Notes: generated from the letters alone by a model not told the origin. 64,000 bases of DNA from Methanohalobium sp. (GCF_018609725.1 NZ_JAHENT010000045.1:1-64000), one strand, 5' to 3'. Counted from the stretch's first letter, positions 17,068 to 26,402 are shown. Made by a program: numbers and translations.

Positions 17068-17541
17068 ATGACAAATGTTGTTGAAGCATTAGTTCCAGGA
17101 GGTAAAGCAACACCTGGACCACCACTGGGTCCTGCACTTGGACCGTTGGGAATCAATATAAAAGATGTAATAGCACAGATAAACGAGAAAACAAAAGAAT
17201 ACAACGGAATGGATGTCCCTGTAAAAGTCATCGTAGATGATGATAAAAATGTTGAAGTTGAAGTAGGAACACCACCCACATCTGCACTGATTATGAAAGA
17301 AGTGGGAATTGAGAAGGGTACAGGAGACACCTACAATGTTGTTGGTAACTTATCAATGGATCAGATAATGAAGATTACACGCCTAAAAAGAGAGGATGTT
17401 CTTTCATACTCATTTAAGAATGCAATGAAAGAGATTGTGGGTACCTGTGTTCCTATCGGTGTTACAGTTGAAGGTATGAGCCCGAAAGATTGCCAAAAAG
17501 CTATTGATCAGGGCAAATTTGATGATTCTATAGAAGCCTAA
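17068..17541 (+). CDS. rpl11: 50S ribosomal protein L11
   Basis: 157 residues. It is the GTPase-centre protein bound to 23S rRNA helices 43/44. The Pro-rich N-terminal hinge PGGKATPGPPLGPALGPLG is diagnostic, and the C-terminal RNA-binding domain follows. A GGTGAT ribosome binding site lies just ahead of the ATG. It is separated from rpl1 by a 146-nt leader with two structures, so L1-L10-L12 may be controlled apart from L11. Confidence 0.98.
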   Translation: MTNVVEALVPGGKATPGPPLGPALGPLGINIKDVIAQINEKTKEYNGMDVPVKVIVDDDKNVEVEVGTPPTSALIMKEVGIEKGTGDTYNVVGNLSMDQIMKITRLKREDVLSYSFKNAMKEIVGTCVPIGVTVEGMSPKDCQKAIDQGKFDDSIEA

Positions 17542-17600
17542 GGATAATTAACCGTAAACTTTAAAAGAATTGCTCAAATACTGTAGAATCTATTATAGTA

Positions 17601-17633
17601 AATAGAGATAGATATCATATCTATTTCTCTATT
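17601..17633 (+). terminator. AT-rich hairpin between rpl11 and rpl1
   Basis: A stem of 8 bp plus about 6 bp (17601-17613 with 17619-17633), with a 2-nt bulge, followed by ATTATATTAAAA. It may terminate part of the rpl11 transcript or be part of the rpl1 leader. Confidence 0.4.
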
Positions 17634-17643
17634 ATATTAAAAA

Positions 17644-17682
17644 CCGTAGGAGACCGAAACGGTCAAAATTACTACGGGAGGG
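17644..17682 (+). promoter_or_regulatory. Probable L1-binding autoregulatory leader structure
   Basis: CCGTAG (17644-17649) pairs with CTACGG (17672-17677), and inside it GACCG (17652-17656) pairs with CGGTC (17660-17664). The result is an asymmetric internal loop, GA against AAAATTA. L1 sites in 23S rRNA and in methanogen L1 mRNA share this two-helix, asymmetric-loop design. The outer stem overlaps the GGGAGGG ribosome binding site, so bound L1 would block initiation. The target assignment is by shape and position. Confidence 0.65.
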
Positions 17683-17687
17683 TAGAA

Positions 17688-18329
17688 ATGGCAGATCAAA
17701 GTACAATAGATGCTATTAATAAATTATTGGAAGAATCACCAAACCGCAATTTTGCTGAAAGTGTGGATTTGGCGATTAACCTAAAAAACCTTGATTTAAG
17801 TAAGCCCCATAACCGAGTCGATAAGGAAATTTCGTTGCCTCATGGTTTGGGTAAATCAAGAAATGTATGTGTTTTTGCTAAAGGAGAAGTAGGTCTTAAA
17901 GCAAAAGATGCAGGTGCAAAGTACGTTTTTTCAGATGAAGATATTGATGACCTCGCATCTGACAAAAAGAGGGCTAAAAGCTTGGCAAAAGAATGCGACC
18001 TCTTTATTGCAGAAGCCCAGTATATGCCAACCATAGGTAAAGCACTGGGGACTGTTTTGGGTCCCAGAGGAAAAATGCCGACTCCTTTGACTCCAAATAA
18101 AGACGTCTCCGAACTTATCAAAAGTGCGCAAAACACAGTTCATGTAAGGTCAAAGGATAACCCAAGTTTCCACGTTTCAGTAGGACAAAAGAACGAAGAT
18201 CCAGACAAACTGGCTGATAATATTGATGCTGTTATAAGTGGAGTTGAAAACTCGTTGGAAAAAGGAAGACAGAATTTAAGGTCGGTTTATGTTACTACTA
18301 CCATGGGTAGTTCTGTGAAGGTGGTATGA
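17688..18329 (+). CDS. rpl1: 50S ribosomal protein L1
   Basis: 213 residues, forming the L1 stalk next to the E site. Family segments seen are LGTVLGPRGKMPTP and the N-terminal nucleic-acid-binding part. It is the likely translational repressor of its own operon through the leader structure just upstream. The stop overlaps the start of the L10 gene (ATGA). Confidence 0.97.
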   Translation: MADQSTIDAINKLLEESPNRNFAESVDLAINLKNLDLSKPHNRVDKEISLPHGLGKSRNVCVFAKGEVGLKAKDAGAKYVFSDEDIDDLASDKKRAKSLAKECDLFIAEAQYMPTIGKALGTVLGPRGKMPTPLTPNKDVSELIKSAQNTVHVRSKDNPSFHVSVGQKNEDPDKLADNIDAVISGVENSLEKGRQNLRSVYVTTTMGSSVKVV

Positions 18330-19369
18330 TGGAGGCAGCAGCGGAGGAAGTACATCACACTGAGCATGTGCCTCAATGGAAAATTGAAGAAGTAGAGGAT
18401 ATTAAAAACCTAATCCAGTCATATTCATTGTTCGGTATCGTTAGCATAAGCGGTATCCCTGCAAAACAGTTACAGGTCATGCGAAGAGAACTTAAGGATA
18501 TAGCTGTTTTGAAAGTATCCAGAAATACCCTCGTAGCAAGGGCACTGGAAAAAGCCGGTGGAACTGCTAAGGATTTAGAAGATTATGTTGATGCTCAGAT
18601 AGGACTTATATTTACAAATGAAAATCCGTTCAAGATTTACAAAATACTTGAAAAGAGCAAATCTCCTTCTCCAATAAAACCCGGTGCGATAGCACCCAAG
18701 GATATTGTTGTAGAGGAAGGTGCAACTGGATTCCCGCCGGGACCGATTATCGGTGACCTGCAATCTGTTGGTATATCGGCTGCAATAGATTCTGGTAAAG
18801 TCAGTATAAGTGAGACAACTACTGTTGCCAAAGAAGGGGAAAAGGTGTCTCAAAAATTGGCGGCTATGTTGAATCGCCTTGAAATATATCCTGATGAAGT
18901 AGGACTTGATCTTAAGGCTGCAACATATGAAGGTTCTATATTTACATCTGATCAACTGGCAATAGATATAGACCAGTACTTCTCTGACTTTACAATAGCA
19001 GTACGTCAGGCATTTAATCTGTCTGTTAATGCCGCTTATCCGACAGCTGAAAATATCACAACTCTTATATCAAAGAGTGTATCCGAGGCAAGAAACCTTG
19101 GTGTCAATGCAACCATTATAGAGCCACAGCTTATGGATACACACCTGAGTAAAGCATATTCACAGATGCTGTCGGTAGCACAGATTGTATATGATAAAGA
19201 TGAAAATGCAGTTGATGAAGATTTAAAACAAACACTTACATCGGCTGCAACATCCAAACAGGAAACAGAACCAGAAACAACAACTGAAGAGGAGACAGAA
19301 GAATCAAAAGAAGAGGAAGAAAGCGAAGAAGAGAGTGGCATGGCTGGACTTGGTTCACTCTTTGGCTAA
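18326..19369 (+). CDS. rplP0: 50S ribosomal protein L10 (P0 type)
   Basis: 347 residues, the archaeal/eukaryal long form. It has an rRNA-binding N-terminal domain, an insertion domain, a helical spine that holds L12 dimers, and an acidic tail ending in the shared SGMAGLGSLFG-type peptide. The start overlaps the L1 stop by 4 nt, and a second ATG follows immediately. The long Glu-rich hinge (residues about 310-335) is typical of archaeal stalk proteins. Confidence 0.97.
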   Translation: MMEAAAEEVHHTEHVPQWKIEEVEDIKNLIQSYSLFGIVSISGIPAKQLQVMRRELKDIAVLKVSRNTLVARALEKAGGTAKDLEDYVDAQIGLIFTNENPFKIYKILEKSKSPSPIKPGAIAPKDIVVEEGATGFPPGPIIGDLQSVGISAAIDSGKVSISETTTVAKEGEKVSQKLAAMLNRLEIYPDEVGLDLKAATYEGSIFTSDQLAIDIDQYFSDFTIAVRQAFNLSVNAAYPTAENITTLISKSVSEARNLGVNATIIEPQLMDTHLSKAYSQMLSVAQIVYDKDENAVDEDLKQTLTSAATSKQETEPETTTEEETEESKEEEESEEESGMAGLGSLFG

Positions 19370-19488
19370 TCTTCCTTTATTTCGGATAAAATTTAAAACT
19401 TAAAAACAATTTATAGTAACTATTGATTTACAAAATATTATATAATTTGACAATGTAGTCTAACGCTAATAAAATATAGGTGATTTAA

Positions 19489-19809
19489 ATGGAATATATA
19501 TATGCAGCACTTTTATTACACAACGCTGGAAAAGACATAACAGAAGATTCAGTTAAAAATGTACTTGATGCAGCAGGCATAGAAGTCGATGATGCACGTG
19601 TAAAGGCACTTGTAGCCGCACTCGAAGATGTAGACATCGAAGAAGCAATGTCACAGGCAGCTTTCGCAGCACCAGCTGCAGCAGGAGCAGCACCATCAGG
19701 CGAAAGTGGCGGTGCAGCTGAAGAATCAACAGCTGAAGAAGAGGAAGAAGAGGAAGAAGAGGAATCCGAAGAAAGCGGAATGGCTGGACTCGGTGCACTC
19801 TTTGGCTAA
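19489..19809 (+). CDS. rpl12: 50S ribosomal protein L12 (P1 type)
   Basis: 106 residues. It is the stalk protein that recruits translational GTPases. A helical dimerisation domain (residues 1-60) is followed by an Ala/Gly hinge, an acidic stretch and the [10 protein letters not shown] end, nearly identical to that of L10. It sits 119 nt after L10 and probably has its own promoter, as L12 is needed in several copies. Confidence 0.97.
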   Translation: MEYIYAALLLHNAGKDITEDSVKNVLDAAGIEVDDARVKALVAALEDVDIEEAMSQAAFAAPAAAGAAPSGESGGAAEESTAEEEEEEEEEESEESGMAGLGALFG

Positions 19810-19832
19810 ATCTGGTGGCAAAATAAAAATAC

Positions 19833-19876
19833 AATACTTGCAAACCCTTTTGCAGGTATTTTTCTACTTTTTTAAC
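19833..19876 (+). terminator. rpl12 terminator
   Basis: AATACTTGCAA and TTGCAGGTATT form an 11-bp stem (one G-T pair) with a 6-nt loop, followed by TTTTTCTACTTTTTT. A strong U-run terminator at the end of the ribosomal operon. Confidence 0.75.
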
Positions 19877-19944
19877 TAATTATAACTTACCGGATTTTAA
19901 TCCGGTAAAAAATTGAATAATCCAATTTTATAACACGGATAATT

Positions 19945-20046
19945 TTAAATCACATGATGATAGGCTAGGATTATATACATACAAGCAAAAAATACACCTG
20001 TTTTTAACGTAATATCTGCAACTTTTTTGAATAGATTTTCTCCCAT
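19945..20046 (-). CDS. 33-residue membrane microprotein
   Basis: ATG to TAA, with AGGTGA about 9 nt before the ATG. The peptide starts MGENLFKKVADI, then a hydrophobic stretch (VFFACMYIILAY) that could span the membrane, ending HHVI. A positive patch precedes the helix. It lies alone, convergent with rpl12 and divergent from the HIT gene. Not recognised, and too short for a family call. Confidence 0.6.
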   Translation of the reverse strand: MGENLFKKVADITLKTGVFFACMYIILAYHHVI

Positions 20047-20175
20047 CGCCGTAGTCACCTTTGATTTATTTTTGAAATTAACAATAGTGCATTTGTCAAT
20101 AAAAAATTGTCGGTGATGTTGATATTTCAGTTATTTATATAATCCTGTATTTCTATCTTTATCACGGTGATAGTT

Positions 20176-20589
20176 ATGGATTGTTTGTTTTGTAAGATAA
20201 TATCAGGTGAAGTTCCATCCAGCAAGGTTTATGAAGATGAATCTGTATACGCATTTCTTGATATAGCACCTTCGTCCACCGGGCATACACTGATTATGCC
20301 AAAAAAACATATAGAAAATTTCAATGAAATGTCTCCTGACGATGCGGCATCATTTTTTAAATCAGTTAACAAAATTGCAAAAACTGTTGAAAAAGGAGTT
20401 TCTGCAGATGGTTCAAATATAGGGCTTAATAACGGCAAAGTTGCAGGACAGGAAGTGCCGCATGTACATATCCATCTGATACCGAGATACGAAGGTGATG
20501 GAGGAGGAGGAATGAAATCAATAGTTCACACAAACCCGGAAACTGATAATCTGGACGAAATTGCTGCCAGAATAAAAGATGCATTTTGA
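20176..20589 (+). CDS. HIT-family nucleotide hydrolase/transferase
   Basis: 137 residues. HIT proteins hydrolyse nucleoside phosphoramidates or Ap4A. The catalytic HVHIHLIPR histidine triad is present, and the N-terminus MDCLFCKIISGEVPSSKVYEDE is typical (CX2C binds zinc in some members). I start at ATG 20176 rather than GTG 20167, because GGTGAT at 20166-20171 is then a well-placed ribosome binding site. Confidence 0.93.
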   Translation: MDCLFCKIISGEVPSSKVYEDESVYAFLDIAPSSTGHTLIMPKKHIENFNEMSPDDAASFFKSVNKIAKTVEKGVSADGSNIGLNNGKVAGQEVPHVHIHLIPRYEGDGGGGMKSIVHTNPETDNLDEIAARIKDAF

Positions 20590-20597
20590 TAATACTT

Positions 20598-21984
20598 TTA
20601 TTTTAAAAGTGATTTGAAATCTTCACGGTTTTGCATTTTCTTAAAATCTGCATCTTTTTTTGCTCTTTCTTTATAATAACTGTCATATTCAATTGCAAAT
20701 TTTAAATACAACAAAGCACTGTCAGTGTCATCTAATAATGAATATACACAGGACATATTGTACCATGCATTGGCATATTTTGGATTAATGTTTAAGGCTT
20801 TATCATAGGCTTTTAATGCTTTGTTATATTGACCCATATAGGTGTATATAAGCCCTTTACTGGTCAATGTTACTGTCATCTTCGGGTTTTAATTCCAGAG
20901 ATTTGTTGTATGCTTCTAAAGCTTCATTGTACATTTCCATTTTGGTCAATAAAAACCCTTTATTGTACCAGACAATTGATTTATTCGGGTTTAGTTTCAG
21001 AGATTTGTTGTATGCTTTCAGAGCTTCATTATATTTTCCAAATCCTTCAAGAATAGTACCCTTGTAAAACCATGCCACATCATATTCTGAATTTAATTCT
21101 AGTGATTTATTGTATGAATCTAAAGCTTTTTCACTATGCCCCTGTATTTTTAGAACGTAGCCTTTCTTTGCCCAGAAATATCCGCTTTCGGGGTTTAATT
21201 TGATTGCTCTGTTATAGGATTGCAGTGCATCTTCATACAGGTTAAGTTTTTCCTGAACAGTACCCTTGTAATCCCATGTTTCTTCATTATCCGGATTTAT
21301 TGTGATAGCCTTGTTAAAAGCTTTGAGGGCATCTTCATAACTTCCAAGTTTGTTTAATATATGTCCTTTATTAATCCATGCAGTTTCATTATTTGGATTT
21401 ATTTCAAGGGCTTTGTCATATGATTCCAGTGCTTTTTCATATTTTTCTAAACCATCATACAATATACCTTTTTCAATCCAGATAAAATCATCATCGGGGT
21501 TTAAATCACTGGATTTTTTGAAAGTTTCCAGAGCCAAATCATAATGGTTGAGGTTTTTAAGCGATAATCCTTTACATTTCCATGCTACACTGTCTTCAGA
21601 GTTTATTTTTGCGGCTTCATCAAAAGCTTCTGTAGCCTCTTTATAACGTTCAAGAGCCGTTAAAGCAATGCCTTTTCCAATCCATCCAATATTATCATCA
21701 GGTTTGATATCAACAACTTTATTGAACGCTTCCAGTGCTTCTTCATGCTTTTCAAGTGTATTAAGTTCAAATCCTTTATTCTTCCATGCGGTTACATCTT
21801 TGGGATTTAATTTTAGAGCTCTATTGAAAATATGCAGCGCATCTTTGTGCCTATTGGCGTATCTGTACAATTCACCTTCTTTAACCAAACCTTTAGTTTT
21901 TCTTATTCTGTTAATATAAAAGAACAAGGGAATTAATATAACAACAATCAGTAAAATAAGTATAATATGTATATTCCTAATCAT
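20598..21984 (-). pseudogene. Membrane-anchored TPR protein, frameshifted near the C-terminus
   Basis: An N-terminal transmembrane helix (IIHIILILLIVVILIPLFFY-like, residues 5-23) is followed by at least ten TPR units of 34 residues, each ending in ALELNP-type motifs, for protein-protein contacts. The main frame (20857-21984) stops after PEDDSNIDQ. The TPR register continues in another frame from about 20876 down to 20598 with two more repeats. The two frames overlap by 23 nt. Restoring one base shift near 20868-20876 would give a protein of about 460 residues. It could be a real mutation, a programmed shift or a sequence error. No partner is evident. Confidence 0.85.
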
Positions 21985-22164
21985 AATATCCCTTTATAAA
22001 TCCGGATTTATCTAACCTTGGGTACTATTCAACTAACAAATACAATAGTTTCTGAAGTTGTAAAATAATATTATAATGAATCAATAAATATATTTTCATT
22101 AACGTATTATATTAAAATAAATTAGTAGGGTTGAAACTGTATATCAGTTCTATCTACCAATTCT

Positions 22165-22175
22165 CTTATATAAAC
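22165..22175 (+). promoter_or_regulatory. TATA box of the radical SAM gene
   Basis: CTTATATAAAC lies about 30 nt before the ATG at 22200. With archaeal spacing of about 25 nt the transcript would start at or within a few bases of the ATG. This mRNA is therefore probably leaderless, consistent with the lack of a usable Shine-Dalgarno. The rest of 21985-22199 is AT-rich with nothing else visible. Confidence 0.6.
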
Positions 22176-22199
22176 AAATAGACTACTGTCACTATAAGG

Positions 22200-23162
22200 A
22201 TGAAATCTTTCAAAACCCCTTTAAAGGCATTCTGGCAGCTTAAAATTAGAAAAAGACCTTTTGTACTATCTCATGCCATAAATTCACAGTGCAACATGAG
22301 ATGTAAGTTCTGTGAATACTGGAAGGAAGATAAAGTGGAAATGAGTACAGATGAAATTTTCAGAATGCTTGATGATGCAAAATCTTTCGGTATAGGGGTT
22401 TACAATGCATGGACAGTTGAACCGCTTTTAAGAGATGATCTTTCTTCAATTCTTGAACATGCGCACCATCTTGGTATGATGACATCTCTGATAACAAATG
22501 GAAAGCTTCTTGAAAAAAAACTTGATGAGTTGGAATACTTGGATTTGCTTTCTGTTTCTGTTGACGGGTTGGATAGTTATAAAGATATAAGAGGTATTGA
22601 TTTTGAAACTATACTTCCGGGTATAAAAAAGGCAAAAGAAAGGCTACCTCTTATGATTAATTGTGTTATCAGTGGTAAGAATCTGGATGATATTGTTGAC
22701 CTGATAAATCTGGCAGATGAACTTGGAGTTAAAATATCTTTTGAGCCCATGTATGAATTTGAAGGTATTTCAGAAGAAGTGTGGGATGAGTTCGGCGTTA
22801 AGGATATGGATAAGTATCATCGCACAGTTGACAGGATAATCCAGATGAAAAAACAGGGTTATCCAATAATCAATTCCTTAACCTATCTTAAAATGGTGAG
22901 AGATTTGGATATGGGTTATAAATGCCATGCTAACGATGTTATTCTAAATATAGCAGAGAATGGTACTATAGAGAATTGTAGGGTTCACAGAAATAAACTA
23001 GGTCATATAAATGAGGGGATAGAAAACGTTTGGAGCTCATCAAGGCATAATGTAAGAGAAACTACAAACCAATGTCAGGGTTGTCTGTTTTTTGGTTATG
23101 TTGAAAATAGTTTACTCTACGAATTTAAACCAGAAGTAATGAAAAATTATGACTGGATGTAA
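22200..23162 (+). CDS. Radical SAM protein
   Basis: 320 residues. The SAM-cleaving 4Fe-4S cluster is held by Cys31, Cys35 and Cys38 (CNMRCKFC). A C-terminal region with three further Cys (ENCRVHR and QCQGCLF) resembles a shortened SPASM/Twitch domain binding an auxiliary cluster. The barrel core (LITNGKLLE, LSVSVDG) is intact. There is no peptide precursor or obvious partner gene. The function is unknown; peptide-modifying and lipid-modifying enzymes share this layout. Confidence 0.9.
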   Translation: MKSFKTPLKAFWQLKIRKRPFVLSHAINSQCNMRCKFCEYWKEDKVEMSTDEIFRMLDDAKSFGIGVYNAWTVEPLLRDDLSSILEHAHHLGMMTSLITNGKLLEKKLDELEYLDLLSVSVDGLDSYKDIRGIDFETILPGIKKAKERLPLMINCVISGKNLDDIVDLINLADELGVKISFEPMYEFEGISEEVWDEFGVKDMDKYHRTVDRIIQMKKQGYPIINSLTYLKMVRDLDMGYKCHANDVILNIAENGTIENCRVHRNKLGHINEGIENVWSSSRHNVRETTNQCQGCLFFGYVENSLLYEFKPEVMKNYDWM

Positions 23163-23166
23163 TCTG

Positions 23167-23952
23167 TTAATTTTTTAACAATTGAACATTTATTTTGTCA
23201 TTTACACCGGCGTTCAGTTTATTTGCAGCATTACCCTTGTTAACCGAAACTTCAAAGAATCCACTGCTTGATATAAGGGCTACCAGTTCATTCTCATTTA
23301 CAAATCCATAGGTCTGCAGGAGAGGCATTTTTTTGTTGAATATTTTTAAATATGTTCCAAACTCAGCGAGTTTAAAAATTGTTTCTGCAGGTATATTAGT
23401 TATAATATTTCCAAAATCATCGATGTATATTACTCTACCTTCAACAGTATCGTTTTGCAATTTAGCTTTTCCAAAATCCAAATCAACATAATCATCGATT
23501 CTATGGCCTACATTTTCAATTTTTAAACCATTTGAAATATGTGCTCCCACTGGGGCAAATATATCACGTCCGTGAAAAGTAGCCGAAATTTTAGAACCTG
23601 TTAAACTTTTGTTTGTAATTTCAAAAACTTCAAAATCATTGTTTCCTATTTTACGTGCGGCAGGCATCATAAGCCCATTATCAGGTCCTACAAAATAGTC
23701 ACCTCCTGCACGTATTGCAACAGGTCTACGTTCTGTACCTACACCTGGGTCAACGACTACGATATGGACGGTTCCTTCCGGGAAATATTCAGCGACCGAA
23801 TATAGAGAAAATGCACCTGTATATATGTCAGCTTGAGGTATTGAATGAGTGATGTCTACGATATCGACACTATCATTTATTTTTAAAATTACGCCTTTCA
23901 TTGCGGCAGGATACAGTGAGCCAAAATCATTAAGGAGCGTAATAACCGACAT
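23167..23952 (-). CDS. SAM hydroxide adenosyltransferase (DUF62)
   Basis: 261 residues. It hydrolyses S-adenosylmethionine to adenosine and methionine. It is related to fluorinase/chlorinase but lacks halide activity as far as known. Family segments: LLNDFG at the N-terminus, VVVDPGVGTERRP in the active site and YFVGPDNGL. The C-terminal beta domain contains IDDFGNIITNI. Convergent with the radical SAM gene, 4 nt between stops. Confidence 0.92.
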   Translation of the reverse strand: MSVITLLNDFGSLYPAAMKGVILKINDSVDIVDITHSIPQADIYTGAFSLYSVAEYFPEGTVHIVVVDPGVGTERRPVAIRAGGDYFVGPDNGLMMPAARKIGNNDFEVFEITNKSLTGSKISATFHGRDIFAPVGAHISNGLKIENVGHRIDDYVDLDFGKAKLQNDTVEGRVIYIDDFGNIITNIPAETIFKLAEFGTYLKIFNKKMPLLQTYGFVNENELVALISSSGFFEVSVNKGNAANKLNAGVNDKINVQLLKN

Positions 23953-24034
23953 ATACTAAAGATTTGTCTGGTTCTATAAACAATTATTGATTATATACAG
24001 GATAGGATAAATTAAAAAAAGTAAGGTAAAAGCA

Positions 24035-25315
24035 TTACTTTGCAAGGTCGTAATGCTGGTTTACAATTTTAAGTGCGCAGAAGTCTCCACACATAGTGCA
24101 GGCATCTTCATCTTCAGGGGCTCTGTCATTTCTGATTGACCTTGCATTCTGGGGGTCTATGGCAAGGTTATACATTTTTTCCCAGTCAAGGTTACAGCGT
24201 GCACGTGCCATATCAAGGTCATTGTCTCGTTTGCCAAGTTTTACCATGTCTCCTACATGAGCGGCAATCTTTGAGGCTTTGACACCCTCTCTTACATCAT
24301 CAACGTTTGGAAGTGCAAGGTGTTCTGCTGGGGTGACATAGCACAGGAAGTCACAACCGGCTGCGCTCGAGGCTGAGGCACCTATGGATGTAACAATATG
24401 GTCCTGTCCTGGTGCTACATCAGTGACCAATGGCCCAAGCATATAGAATGGTCTGTTTCCGCTCATGGATTTCATGAGTTTGACATTGGTCTCGATTTCG
24501 TCCATTGGTACGTGACCGGGACCTTCCACTATTACCTGAACACCTTCATTTTGAGCCTGTTCGGCAAGTTCAGTGTTTATAATCAATTCCTGAATTTGTG
24601 CTCTATCAGTGGCATCATGGACTGCACCTGCACGCATTCCATTGCCCATTGAGAGAACTACTTCATGTTCTTTCAGGATTTCAAGCAGGTAATCAAATTC
24701 ACTGTAGAGAGGGTTTTCTTTTTCATTGTAAAGCATCCATGTACTCATGAATGCACCGCCTCTGGAACAGAGACCTCCGTAACGGCCGTGTTTTTTGAGC
24801 CTGTCCAGTGTGACGTTGTTAATTCCGGTGTGTATAGCCATGAAATTTGTACCAAGTTTTGCCTGTTCTTCGGTGGCTTTGAACAGGTCATCTTCGGTCA
24901 TATCAGTAATAGAACCGCGTTTTTGTGCAGCTTCTATGAATGCCTGATAGAGAGGTACAGACCCAACTGACAGGGATGTATTATCAACAACTTTTTTCCT
25001 TACCTCAAGGAAGTCTCCGCCTGTACCAAGTTCCATGAGAGTGTCTGCACCAGCTTCTTCTGCAGCTTTTGCTTTTTCAACCTCAAGACCTATGTTGGAT
25101 ATATCGGATGATGAGCCTATAGAAGCATTCACTTTTGTTGAAAGCCCTTCACCAATTCCACATAGTTTAACATCTCTGTAAGGGGAAGTTGGTATAACAA
25201 TTCTTCCGTTGGCTACTCCTCTTCTTATATATTCGGGGTCAAGACCCTCTTTTTGTGCAACAACTTTCATTTCATCTGTTATTTTTCCATTGACTGCATC
25301 TTCTAATAGTGTCAT
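24035..25315 (-). CDS. thiC: Phosphomethylpyrimidine synthase ThiC
   Basis: 426 residues. It converts 5-aminoimidazole ribotide to HMP-P for thiamine using radical SAM chemistry. The C-terminal cluster site is CTMCGDFC (CX2CX3C). That differs from the bacterial CX2CX4C and matches the shorter archaeal type as far as I recall. The conserved EGPGHVPMDEIETN is present. I looked for a TPP riboswitch upstream and saw none. Confidence 0.96.
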   Translation of the reverse strand: MTLLEDAVNGKITDEMKVVAQKEGLDPEYIRRGVANGRIVIPTSPYRDVKLCGIGEGLSTKVNASIGSSSDISNIGLEVEKAKAAEEAGADTLMELGTGGDFLEVRKKVVDNTSLSVGSVPLYQAFIEAAQKRGSITDMTEDDLFKATEEQAKLGTNFMAIHTGINNVTLDRLKKHGRYGGLCSRGGAFMSTWMLYNEKENPLYSEFDYLLEILKEHEVVLSMGNGMRAGAVHDATDRAQIQELIINTELAEQAQNEGVQVIVEGPGHVPMDEIETNVKLMKSMSGNRPFYMLGPLVTDVAPGQDHIVTSIGASASSAAGCDFLCYVTPAEHLALPNVDDVREGVKASKIAAHVGDMVKLGKRDNDLDMARARCNLDWEKMYNLAIDPQNARSIRNDRAPEDEDACTMCGDFCALKIVNQHYDLAK

Positions 25316-25681
25316 AATCAGACCTCTTTAAAGTTAACTTTGTTATTGTTCGTTTCTATGCAAATATTTTATTTAAAACTTGTCAAAAAATATTCTTTAG
25401 TTCTAATCAAGTAAATTTGATTTTAAATTTCTTGGTAATGGAACTCTATAGGCGTATAAACAAATTCAGTTTCTTAAATCTTTGATAATGATTGGTTTAA
25501 TATTGTATCATATAACTAAAAAGCTATTATAAAAATGAATTGTTTAGTTTTAAAATCTATATTTTCTAAAAACTTTTTAAGTAATAGTAGTGATAAATCA
25601 ACTGGATTTTTTCTGTAGTAAAAACCCAAAAAAGTATTATATCTCGGGTTATATTATTGTTATAATATTAGTTTAATGGTA

Positions 25682-25940
25682 TAATTTATATTATTAAACT
25701 ACTAGCGAGGTATAAAGGTAATTGTTTGGAGTATTTTGATATAATGATTCATTCCTCTCCTCTCTTCAACATAAAATAAGGACAAGAGGCATCGTAATAT
25801 ACATATTCCCCATAGTAAATAACCCCACTCCCAACCCGCATTGGATTGAGAGCCCCCTTTGACTCTCAATCGCAGGTTTTCGGGTCGAAAGAAAAACCAC
25901 TAAAACTTTCGACCGTGCATCCTTCTAATGTTGTAATTGT
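25682..25940 (+). ncRNA. Candidate structured non-coding RNA
   Basis: In the 750-base gap between thiC and the glycosylase gene lie two perfect 9-bp hairpins, 25844-25871 (loop CCCCCTTTGA) and 25883-25914 (A-rich 14-nt loop), only 11 nt apart. They follow a C-rich unpaired stretch (AACCCCACTCCCAACCC at 25821-25837). No open frame covers them. An AT-rich box near 25682-25696 could be the promoter. The GC content of the hairpin segment is clearly above its flanks, as in archaeal ncRNAs. Strand and ends are guesses. The rest of 25316-26064 is AT-rich with no gene seen. Confidence 0.4.
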
Positions 25941-26064
25941 ATTTAACAAAAACGCTGATTAAAATTTAACAGCGTTGAAATTTTTAATACCTTTAAATAT
26001 TATTACGGTTTATTTAATATCGAAACCAGTAAGTTTTTTATCCTTTTATTTCTAAAAGTCTTGT

Positions 26065-26394
26065 ATGAGGATATGGGATATACCTCCTGATAAATTATGC
26101 CGAAACCATTTACTCGGTGAACATAGAGAGCTTCATGCATTGTGGTCAATAATTATCAACAATAAGAAGGCTTATTCAAATCATCCTGAAACTCTGCGCT
26201 GGAAGGATAAACTTAGAGCACTGTATTTGAGACATGAAAAACTGGTCGAAGAAATGGATAAAAGAGGATATAATCATCAATCTCCTCTTGATACCAGATT
26301 TGCAACAGGCAGTAATACACAAGATGAATTCATAGATTCATATGAGAAGCAGGTAAATATTTTGAAAGAAAAAAATTGCGGATGTAGTGTTTAA
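26065..26394 (+). CDS. Pyrimidine dimer DNA glycosylase-like protein
   Basis: 109 residues resembling T4 endonuclease V. The family starts MRIWDI-PPxxLCRxHLLGEHRELH and this one matches it closely. T4 DenV uses the alpha-amino group of Thr2 and a Glu near residue 23. Here residue 2 is Arg and Glu20 lies in LLGEHRELH, so the chemistry may differ, as in many uncharacterised prokaryotic relatives. A CGC triplet of residues ends the protein. It stands alone, convergent with the glycosyltransferase. Confidence 0.8.
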   Translation: MRIWDIPPDKLCRNHLLGEHRELHALWSIIINNKKAYSNHPETLRWKDKLRALYLRHEKLVEEMDKRGYNHQSPLDTRFATGSNTQDEFIDSYEKQVNILKEKNCGCSV

Positions 26395-26402
26395 ATTTAA
26401 GA

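Noticed and set aside
25316..25440. TPP riboswitch ahead of thiC
   Set aside because: No CTGAGA-type element or paired helices were found before the ATG.
25741..25767. Third copy of the hairpin-loop motif (GATTCATTCCTCTCC)
   Set aside because: Only a loose match; there is no preceding 28-codon frame and no flanking stem of the same design.
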